The notes under the pieces were generated by a model. The model was given only the letters and a program-made list of their open reading frames with translations. It made no database searches and was not told the origin of the DNA. Shown piece after piece: positions 7,000 to 11,462 of a stretch of 11,462 nucleotides of DNA (within the stretch, counting starts at the first letter, position 1; every line of letters starts with the position of its first letter). Location of the stretch: positions 1-11,462 of the forward strand of contig JAIRVN010000013.1 of the NCBI GenBank assembly GCA_031253875.1. Direction: 5' to 3'. The stretch comes from Deltaproteobacteria bacterium (GTDB lineage: Bacteria; Desulfobacterota; Desulfovibrionia; Desulfovibrionales; Desulfovibrionaceae). The position numbers and the translations under genes are program-made.

Positions 7000-7566
7000 T
7001 CAACACAGCTTCCGCATCAGCCAGGCCATCTGTTCGCCCAGCTTTTCCATTGTACGCATGCCCTCGGCATCTTCTCTGACCGCGCCCGGCTCCAGGCCGT
7101 ACCCCATATTCCAATAATTGGACATGGGCACTATCATTTCATTGATGCCGAAAAAAGCCATCAACGTATTGTACACCTGTATGGCGCCGCCGCGGCGGGC
7201 AGCCACCACGGGGGCGCCCACCTTACGGGCCAGCATTTTTGTCGCCACGCAGGAATAGCCGGCTCGGTCAATCAGGGCTTTCATCTCTGTCGTGACATTG
7301 GCGAAATATGTGGGAGACGCGAGAACAATGGCGTCCGCAGCAAGCATCCGCGCGATCCATTCGTTCATGGGATCCTCGGTTTGCGCGCAACGGCCGGGAT
7401 GTTCGCGGCATTTGCCGCAGGCCAGGCAGCCGCGCACCGCCACGCCGCCGACGCAAATTTCTTCGCACGTGATGCCCGCCGCTTCCAACGGCCCGAACAG
7501 GCGTGTGAGCATATGATGCGTATTGCCGTCTTTGCGCGGACTGCCGTTATATGCCGTCAAATGCAT
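7000..7566 (-). CDS. Flavodoxin-fold NAD(P)H:FMN reductase / iron-sulfur flavoprotein-like
   Basis: 188 residues. GSPRKDGNTHHML (8-20) is the FMN-phosphate loop of the NADPH-dependent FMN reductase family. SPTYFANVTTEMKALIDR is the second flavin-contacting segment, and VGAPVVAARRGG follows the third strand. Residues C47, C50, C53 and C60 form a compact C-x2-C-x2-C-x6-C motif (in RGCLACGKCREHPGRC), as in iron-sulfur flavoproteins (Isf), where it binds a [4Fe-4S] cluster. Such proteins are common in strict anaerobes and move electrons between ferredoxin-type carriers and flavin. The start at 7566 has a strong AAGGAGG just upstream, and the gene has a good promoter at 7704-7732. It is the first gene of the minus-strand run, 37 bases from the coiled-coil gene with no terminator between. 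A functional link with the later genes is not evident. Confidence 0.85.
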   Translation of the reverse strand: MHLTAYNGSPRKDGNTHHMLTRLFGPLEAAGITCEEICVGGVAVRGCLACGKCREHPGRCAQTEDPMNEWIARMLAADAIVLASPTYFANVTTEMKALIDRAGYSCVATKMLARKVGAPVVAARRGGAIQVYNTLMAFFGINEMIVPMSNYWNMGYGLEPGAVREDAEGMRTMEKLGEQMAWLMRKLC

Positions 7567-7622
7567 ACTTCCTCCTTGGGGGTTGCTTCCCGAAAGCCGG
7601 GTTTACCATGTTTCCCAATGCA

Positions 7623-7703
7623 CCTTTAAAAAATTCTCCATTGTAGCCGAATTCCCGGCGCGGATCGCACGCCATATGCACGCTTCCCCGTAATTTTTTA
7701 AGG
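7623..7703. repeat. Long-spaced A/T inverted repeat in the flavoprotein leader
   Basis: CCTTTAAAAAATT (7623-7635) and AATTTTTTAAGG (7692-7703) are inverted copies, differing by one extra base and separated by 56 bases. The right arm covers the expected transcription start of the minus-strand promoter, so the 5' end of the mRNA could pair with a site about 60-70 bases downstream. It could be an RNA structure, a pair of operator half-sites, or A-tracts occurring by chance. Confidence 0.5.
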
Positions 7704-7732
7704 ATTATACGCAACTCCCCCGAAAGAGGCAA
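7704..7732 (-). promoter_or_regulatory. Sigma70-type promoter of the flavoprotein gene and probably the whole minus-strand cluster
   Basis: On the minus strand, TTGCCT (7727-7732) and a perfect TATAAT (7704-7709) are separated by exactly 17 bases. Transcription would start near 7697 and give a leader of about 130 bases. This is the best promoter match in the window. No terminator is visible between the seven minus-strand genes that follow. Confidence 0.7.
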
Positions 7733-7843
7733 TATCGTCGTCAAAACGTCGAAGATGAAAAACGCCTTCGGCCCATTTTTTTTGAAGACAGTTTTTCCGT
7801 ATTCACGTAGTATTTTTGCCGCCCCCTACTGGCTCTCTACGCC

Positions 7844-7847
7844 GAGG
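7844..7847 (+). promoter_or_regulatory. Shine-Dalgarno site that sets the DUF4198 protein start
   Basis: GAGG lies six bases before ATG 7854 and directly precedes a signal peptide. This fixes the start well downstream of the first in-frame ATG (7755). Confidence 0.6.
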
Positions 7848-7853
7848 ACGCCT

Positions 7854-8684
7854 ATGCCCCGCCTGGAATGTGCCCTTTTGCCCGCCCTCCTGTGGCTTCT
7901 GCTGGCCGCATCTCCGGCCTGCGCCGAATACTTTACCATCCTGCGCGCCAATCCGCCGTTGGTAAGCGACCAAAACTGCAAAGAAATTAACGTGTCCATC
8001 GCCTTTGGGCATCCTTTCGCGCAGACGGCAGCGGATATGGACTTGGTGCAGATGTTCGCGGCCATCAAATATCCCGCGAAGAAGGATGGACAAAGTATCC
8101 GCCATGAATTTCTCGATACCCTCAAGCCTGGAAAATATCTGAAAAAAAATGCCTGGGCCGCCACAATCCCTCTGCCGGAACCCGGACTGTACCAGCTTGT
8201 TCTGGAGACACGGCCCTATTGGGAGGAGACGCAGGGCATCTTCCTCCAGCAATTTGCGCAAACGCTCGTGCCGGTGCAGGGCTGCGAACATGGCTGGGAA
8301 ATACCCGTCGGCCTGAAATTGGAAATTCTTCCCCTGACGCGTCCTTTCGGCCTGATGGCGCCGGCCTTGTTCACCGGACGCGTGTTGTTCGACGGCAAAA
8401 TTTTGCCCGATACGCCGGTGCGCATAGAATACTTGAACGAGGACAAGCGGGCTGTCCCAAGTACCTACCATCAGACACAGCGCGTCCGCACCGATGAGTA
8501 CGGCATCTTCTCCTTCGTGTGTCCTCATCCGGGTTGGTGGGGTTTTGCGGCCGTCACCCAGGGCGCTCCGCTCAAAGGATCCGACGGACAACCCAAAAAT
8601 ACGGAATTGTCCGGCGTGCTGTGGATATATATTGATCCGCCGGCACTCCCGAAAAAAAAACAGACCGGCCAACAGGACGGCTGA
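7854..8684 (+). CDS. Secreted DUF4198-type protein
   Basis: 276 residues. A clear signal peptide (MPRLECALLPALLWLLLAAS, cleaved after ACA) is followed by EYFTILRANPPLV and a beta-rich periplasmic region. Typical elements are INVSIAFGHPF, PLPEPGLYQLVLETRPYW and, in the C-terminal half, a beta-sandwich-like segment (TDEYGIFSFVCPHPGWWGFA). This pattern matches DUF4198 proteins, some of which are linked to nickel or cobalt uptake; no transporter is next to it here, so a metal role is only a possibility. The start at 7854 is chosen from the ribosome site and signal peptide; the extension to 7755 would put 33 poorly hydrophobic residues in front. A poor promoter match (TTGAAG 7782, TAGTAT 7808, spacing 20) is all I see upstream. 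The gene is divergent from the flavoprotein gene. Confidence 0.7.
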   Translation: MPRLECALLPALLWLLLAASPACAEYFTILRANPPLVSDQNCKEINVSIAFGHPFAQTAADMDLVQMFAAIKYPAKKDGQSIRHEFLDTLKPGKYLKKNAWAATIPLPEPGLYQLVLETRPYWEETQGIFLQQFAQTLVPVQGCEHGWEIPVGLKLEILPLTRPFGLMAPALFTGRVLFDGKILPDTPVRIEYLNEDKRAVPSTYHQTQRVRTDEYGIFSFVCPHPGWWGFAAVTQGAPLKGSDGQPKNTELSGVLWIYIDPPALPKKKQTGQQDG

Positions 8685-8719
8685 ACGCCGTACATTTTTG
8701 GAATGCGCGAAAAGGGGGC

Positions 8720-8747
8720 TTGTTTTTTACATACGGATACTTATAGT
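8720..8747 (+). promoter_or_regulatory. Sigma70-type promoter of the Tim44-like gene
   Basis: TTGTTT (8720-8725) and TATAGT (8742-8747) are 16 bases apart; an overlapping TAGTAT at 8744 gives 18. The site lies in the 95-base gap after the DUF4198 gene, about 30 bases upstream of the Tim44-like start codon. Confidence 0.5.
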
Positions 8748-8779
8748 ATAGAGCATGATGAAACTGTGAGGAGAAAAAT

Positions 8780-9673
8780 ATGTACTTGAGATTGGTTGTA
8801 TTTTTTGCAGTACTGTTTGTCGGCATCCTGGCCCTGAGCGCTTGGGACGCGGACGCCGCCCGTTTTGGCGGCGGCAAATCTTTCGGCGGCGGTTCCTCTA
8901 TGAGTAAGCCCGCTGCGCCGCCTTCCCCCGCGCCCGGCATTAACAGGAGCGCTCCCGGCCAAAATGCTCCCGGCGCAGCAGGAGCGGCCGGCGCGGCAGC
9001 TTCCCCGCGCTTCGGCGGCATGGGCGGCATGCTCGGCGGACTGCTGGCGGGCACGCTTGTCGGGTCCCTGCTCTTCGGCGGTGGCTTTCAGGGCGGCGGT
9101 TTTATGGACATCCTGCTCATCGGCCTGCTGCTGTACTTCGCTTTCAAACTTTTCTCGCGCTTCCGCAGACCGGCCGAGGCCGGCGGCCCAAGCCAGCACA
9201 GGACATACCAGCCGGAACAGGCGCAACGTTCCGGAATGGACTGGGGCCAGTTGAGCGGACAACCGCACAGCACGAACATTGATGCACCCTCCAACAACGC
9301 CATTCCCGCCGGTTTCGATACCGAGGAATTTCTGCGTGGGGCCAAAATGGCTTACACACGCCTGCAGGCCTCCTGGGACAAGCGCGACCTGGACGACATC
9401 GCCCAATTCGCCAGTCCGGCGGTCATGAAGGAAGTACGCTCCCAAACCGAGGCCGACCCAAAACCTTCCACCACAGAAGTGCTGCTGATCAACGCCCAGT
9501 TGCTCTCTGTAGCCAGGGAAGGCGGCGTGGAACGGGCCACCGTGTTTTTTGACGTGTTGTTGCGCGAAGATCCCGCAATGCAGTCAACTACCCAAGCCCG
9601 TGAAGTATGGCACTTCATGCGCGACGACAGTGCATCCTGGAAGCTCGACGGCATCCAGCAGGTTGAAGGGTAG
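8780..9673 (+). CDS. Tim44-like domain membrane protein
   Basis: 297 residues. An N-terminal hydrophobic segment (MYLRLVVFFAVLFVGILALS, then DADAA) acts as a signal peptide or anchor. A Gly/Pro/Ala-rich linker follows (RFGGGKSFGGGSS onwards), then a Gly-rich hydrophobic stretch (about 79-125, GGLLAGTLVGSLLFGGG and MDILLIGLLLYFAFKLF) that forms one or two membrane helices. The C-terminal domain (about 178-297, from GFDTEEFLRGAKMAYTRLQ to SWKLDGIQQVEG) is an NTF2-like fold of the Tim44 family. Bacterial members with this order of parts are widespread in Proteobacteria and have no settled function. The start has GAGGAG upstream with normal spacing. The gene has its own promoter (8720) and is followed by only a weak 5-bp hairpin (9698-9710). 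Confidence 0.82.
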   Translation: MYLRLVVFFAVLFVGILALSAWDADAARFGGGKSFGGGSSMSKPAAPPSPAPGINRSAPGQNAPGAAGAAGAAASPRFGGMGGMLGGLLAGTLVGSLLFGGGFQGGGFMDILLIGLLLYFAFKLFSRFRRPAEAGGPSQHRTYQPEQAQRSGMDWGQLSGQPHSTNIDAPSNNAIPAGFDTEEFLRGAKMAYTRLQASWDKRDLDDIAQFASPAVMKEVRSQTEADPKPSTTEVLLINAQLLSVAREGGVERATVFFDVLLREDPAMQSTTQAREVWHFMRDDSASWKLDGIQQVEG

Positions 9674-9763
9674 TAAACGTCTTCTCGGGGGACTGTTGAA
9701 GCAACGCTTCTTCCCTTGCCAATCGGAACAAAAAGATATACCTTTTTGAGTTCCGTACAATAT

Positions 9764-9767
9764 GAGG
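9764..9767 (+). promoter_or_regulatory. Shine-Dalgarno site that sets the bL31 start
   Basis: GAGG six bases before ATG 9774. It supports the standard bL31 N-terminus MKEKIHPK over the upstream in-frame ATG at 9762, which overlaps the site itself. Confidence 0.65.
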
Positions 9768-9773
9768 TGTATC

Positions 9774-9983
9774 ATGAAAGAAAAAATTCATCCCAAAGCA
9801 TACAAGGCGAACATTTCCTGTGCTTGCGGCAATCAGGTGGAAGCGTTTTCCACGAAGGGCGAGAAATTGCATGTGGAAATTTGTTCTGCCTGTCATCCCT
9901 TTTTTACCGGCAAACAGCGTTTTGTGGATACAGCGGGCCGTATTGACCGTTTTCGCAAGAAATACGCCAAGTTTGACAAATAA
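9774..9983 (+). CDS. rpmE: Large-subunit ribosomal protein bL31 (zinc-binding type)
   Basis: 69 residues, the normal length. The family signature is complete: MKEKIHPK at the start, Cys residues at 16, 18, 37 and 40 ([18 protein letters not shown]) that bind zinc, and [16 protein letters not shown] at the end. This is the C+ (zinc ribbon) form, which many bacteria exchange for a Cys-less paralogue under zinc limitation; no Zur-like site is obvious upstream. A weak promoter candidate lies at TTGCCA (9716) and TATACC (9737), only 15 bases apart. The gene is followed by a strong hairpin before the DUF1385 gene. The order rpmE - DUF1385 - prfA is one I know from Desulfovibrionaceae. Confidence 0.97.
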   Translation: MKEKIHPKAYKANISCACGNQVEAFSTKGEKLHVEICSACHPFFTGKQRFVDTAGRIDRFRKKYAKFDK

Positions 9984-10009
9984 GCGCTTCTTTTTTTGCG
10001 TCCGCATGG

Positions 10010-10040
10010 ATCCTCCCTGGATATTCCGGGGAGGATTTTG
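10010..10040 (+). terminator. Strong hairpin between rpmE and the DUF1385 gene
   Basis: A 12-bp stem (10010-10021 with 10025-10036, one G-T wobble) closes on the three-base loop TAT and is followed by only three further T bases before GCG. It lies 26 bases after the rpmE stop codon and 35 bases before the DUF1385 start. It probably ends or attenuates rpmE transcription; the short T tail suggests partial read-through into DUF1385 and prfA. An outer pair AAGCGC (9982-9987) / GCGCTT (10040-10045) could extend the structure. Confidence 0.65.
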
Positions 10041-10070
10041 CGCTTATCGCAGAACATTGCGAGTAACCCC

Positions 10071-11084
10071 ATGGCATGTTCCCCTGTTTCCGGTTTTGTC
10101 CGCCTTGTGAGCGACGCCAAGCCTCCGCTTGTGGGTGGACAGGCCGTGATGGAAGGTGTGATGATGCGCCACGGCAGCGCCTATGCCCTGGCGGTGCGCC
10201 ATCCGGACGGCACGATTGTGGCGGAGCGGCGGCCCTGGTTTTCACTCACCCGTTCGCCGCTTCTGTCCAAGCCCTTTGTGCGCGGCTTTCCCATCCTCAT
10301 TGAAACGCTGGTCAACGGCATCAAGGCGCTCAACCGCTCCGCGCAGCAGGGCGCGGAAGGAACGGGGGACGAAATCCAGGGCTGGCAGCTCGTGCTGACG
10401 CTGTTTCTGGCGTTGGCCCTGGCGATTGGGTTGTTTGTAGTCACGCCGCACCTCATGTCCATAGGCATGAACTGGCTGAAGCTGGGCGGCGGCGTAGAAG
10501 GCCTGAGTTTCCATTTGTGGGACGGGCTTTTTAAATTTCTTATTTTTATCGGCTATATTTTTTGTATTTCCTTTGTGCCGGACATTCGCCGCGTATTCCA
10601 GTACCACGGGGCGGAGCACAAGGTGATCCGCGCCTTTGAGGCCGATGGTGAAATCACCGCCGGCGAAGCCGCGCGCCACAGCCGTCTGCATCCGCGTTGC
10701 GGCACGACCTTTCTGCTTTTTGTCCTGTCCATTTCCATCATTCTGCACGCCGTGCTGGTGCCGCTGCTCTTTGTGTTCTGGACGCCGGAAGGCGCCGTCG
10801 TCAAACATGCGGCGACGATATTGTTCAAGCTGCTGCTTATGATCCCGATCAGCGCGCTGGCGTATGAGTTGATCCGCTACGCGGCTGGTTTGGGCGATAC
10901 CTGGATTGGAACCGTGTTGCGCGCGCCAGGCATGCTTTTGCAGATGCTCACCACCTATGAGCCGGATCAGGAACAAATCGAAGTGGCGGTAGTGGCCCTG
11001 GCCGAGGCGCTCGGCGAAGAGGCGCCGGAACGGCTGCGCGCGCCCATATATCAGCCTATGCAATCCGACGCGGCAAAATCATAG
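10071..11084 (+). CDS. DUF1385 (YqhQ-like) polytopic membrane protein
   Basis: 337 residues. The family motifs are present: VGGQAVMEGVMMR (21-33), RGFPILIETLVNG (71-83), FQYHGAEHKVI (176-186) and HPRCGTTFLL (207-216). Four hydrophobic helices lie at about 105-130, 152-170, 213-236 and 250-268. The His/Glu/Cys-rich motifs between the second and third helices suggest a metal or catalytic site, but the family has no established biochemical function. The start at 10071 follows a weak GCGAG site. The longer frame from 9996 would run through the 10010-10036 hairpin and lacks a ribosome site. The prfA start codon follows 13 bases after the stop, so the two are almost certainly cotranscribed. Confidence 0.88.
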   Translation: MACSPVSGFVRLVSDAKPPLVGGQAVMEGVMMRHGSAYALAVRHPDGTIVAERRPWFSLTRSPLLSKPFVRGFPILIETLVNGIKALNRSAQQGAEGTGDEIQGWQLVLTLFLALALAIGLFVVTPHLMSIGMNWLKLGGGVEGLSFHLWDGLFKFLIFIGYIFCISFVPDIRRVFQYHGAEHKVIRAFEADGEITAGEAARHSRLHPRCGTTFLLFVLSISIILHAVLVPLLFVFWTPEGAVVKHAATILFKLLLMIPISALAYELIRYAAGLGDTWIGTVLRAPGMLLQMLTTYEPDQEQIEVAVVALAEALGEEAPERLRAPIYQPMQSDAAKS

Positions 11085-11097
11085 TATCGGGGGCTTC

Positions 11098-11462
11098 ATG
11101 TTCGCCAGGCTTGAGGGATTGGAACGTACATACACGGAACTGGAAACGCAGTTGGCGGAACCTGATGTCTTTGCCGATCAAGAGCGGTACCGCAAACTGA
11201 CCAAAGCGCATGCCGGCTTGCACGAGGTGGTGGGCTTGTTCCGCAAACATCGCCAGACGCGTGAGGCATTGGACGAAAACAGCCAGTTGCTGAACGATCC
11301 GGATCCGGAACTGCGCGCCATGGTACAGGAAGAATGCTGCCAGCTTGAACAGGAATTGCCGAAACTGGAGCAAGAGCTCAAGATGCTGCTCTTGCCCGCT
11401 GATCCTTTGGACGCCAAAAACACCATACTCGAAATCCGGGCCGGTACCGGCGGCGAGGAAGC
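11098..11462 (+). CDS. prfA: Peptide chain release factor 1, N-terminal part (truncated by window end)
   Basis: The first 121 codons of RF1 are present. The N-terminal helical domain begins MFARLEGLERTYTELETQLA and continues through YRKLTKAHAGL. The segment ILEIRAGTGGEEA, at the very end of the window, is the conserved start of the PCRF core domain. The codon-recognition PxT motif and the catalytic GGQ loop lie outside the window. GTGGEEA occurs in both RF1 and RF2; the spacing, the missing programmed frameshift of RF2 and the DUF1385 neighbour favour RF1. RF1 releases the finished peptide at UAA and UAG codons. A GGGGG site lies upstream of ATG 11098. Confidence 0.95.
   Translation, partial: MFARLEGLERTYTELETQLAEPDVFADQERYRKLTKAHAGLHEVVGLFRKHRQTREALDENSQLLNDPDPELRAMVQEECCQLEQELPKLEQELKMLLLPADPLDAKNTILEIRAGTGGEE

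Noticed and set aside
7547..7744. A 65-codon minus-strand frame in the divergent region
   Set aside because: It starts with TTG, spans the predicted promoter and the ribosome site of the flavoprotein gene, and overlaps that gene's start. Its product has no recognisable features.
7755..7853. N-terminal extension of the DUF4198 protein to ATG 7755
   Set aside because: It would place 33 residues before a clear signal peptide and lacks a ribosome site, whereas ATG 7854 has GAGG at proper spacing.
9698..9710. Possible terminator after the Tim44-like gene
   Set aside because: The stem is only five base pairs with a three-base loop and no proper T run follows. It is too weak to call.
9756..9761. 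TACAAT as a -10 box for rpmE
   Set aside because: Transcription from it would begin about six bases before the bL31 start codon, leaving no room for the ribosome site, and no matching -35 box is present.
9996..10070. N-terminal extension of the DUF1385 protein to ATG 9996
   Set aside because: The extension reads through the strong hairpin at 10010-10036 and matches no part of the family, which begins near the VGGQAVMEGVMMR motif.

Overview
The window looks like a chromosomal piece of a sulfate-reducing deltaproteobacterium of the Desulfovibrionaceae type. The gene order rpmE - DUF1385 - prfA at the right end, the moderately high GC content and the dCache histidine kinase all fit this. The assignment rests on recalled gene order and protein flavour, not on a database search.

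Layout. (1) 1-104 is the C-terminal tail of a plus-strand membrane transporter, probably a dicarboxylate/amino-acid:cation symporter, followed by a strong intrinsic terminator at 132-170. (2) 185-7566 is a run of seven minus-strand genes, closely spaced or overlapping. In transcription order they are: a cysteine-rich flavodoxin-fold protein; a soluble coiled-coil protein with hendecad repeats; a trans-envelope protein with a cytoplasmic roadblock/LC7-like region, one membrane helix and a C-terminal OmpA peptidoglycan-binding domain; a periplasmic NMT1/THI5-like substrate-binding protein; a dCache-HAMP histidine kinase; a Ras/Rab-like small GTPase; and a papain-like cysteine hydrolase. A good sigma70-type promoter (7704-7732) sits in front of the flavoprotein, and a weaker candidate precedes the substrate-binding protein. 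(3) 7854-11462 is a plus-strand block. It holds a secreted DUF4198-type protein, a Tim44-like membrane protein with its own promoter, ribosomal protein bL31 (rpmE), a strong hairpin, a polytopic DUF1385 protein and the N-terminal third of peptide chain release factor 1 (prfA).

The notable part is the minus-strand cassette. The coiled-coil, OmpA/roadblock, GTPase and cysteine-hydrolase genes look like a small-GTPase module that spans the envelope. The roadblock-like fold could dock the GTPase (as MglB does MglA), the OmpA domain would tether the complex to peptidoglycan, and the coiled-coil partner shares an Arg-x-x-Leu-Phe-Gly motif with the OmpA protein. A periplasmic binding protein and a dCache kinase sit in the middle, with no ABC permease, ATPase or response regulator nearby, which suggests a ligand-sensing input. 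The domain assignments come from residues visible in the sequence. Their integration into one system is inference.

No tRNA, rRNA, CRISPR array or insertion sequence was seen. The longest gene-free stretch is 7567-7853, the divergent regulatory region described below.
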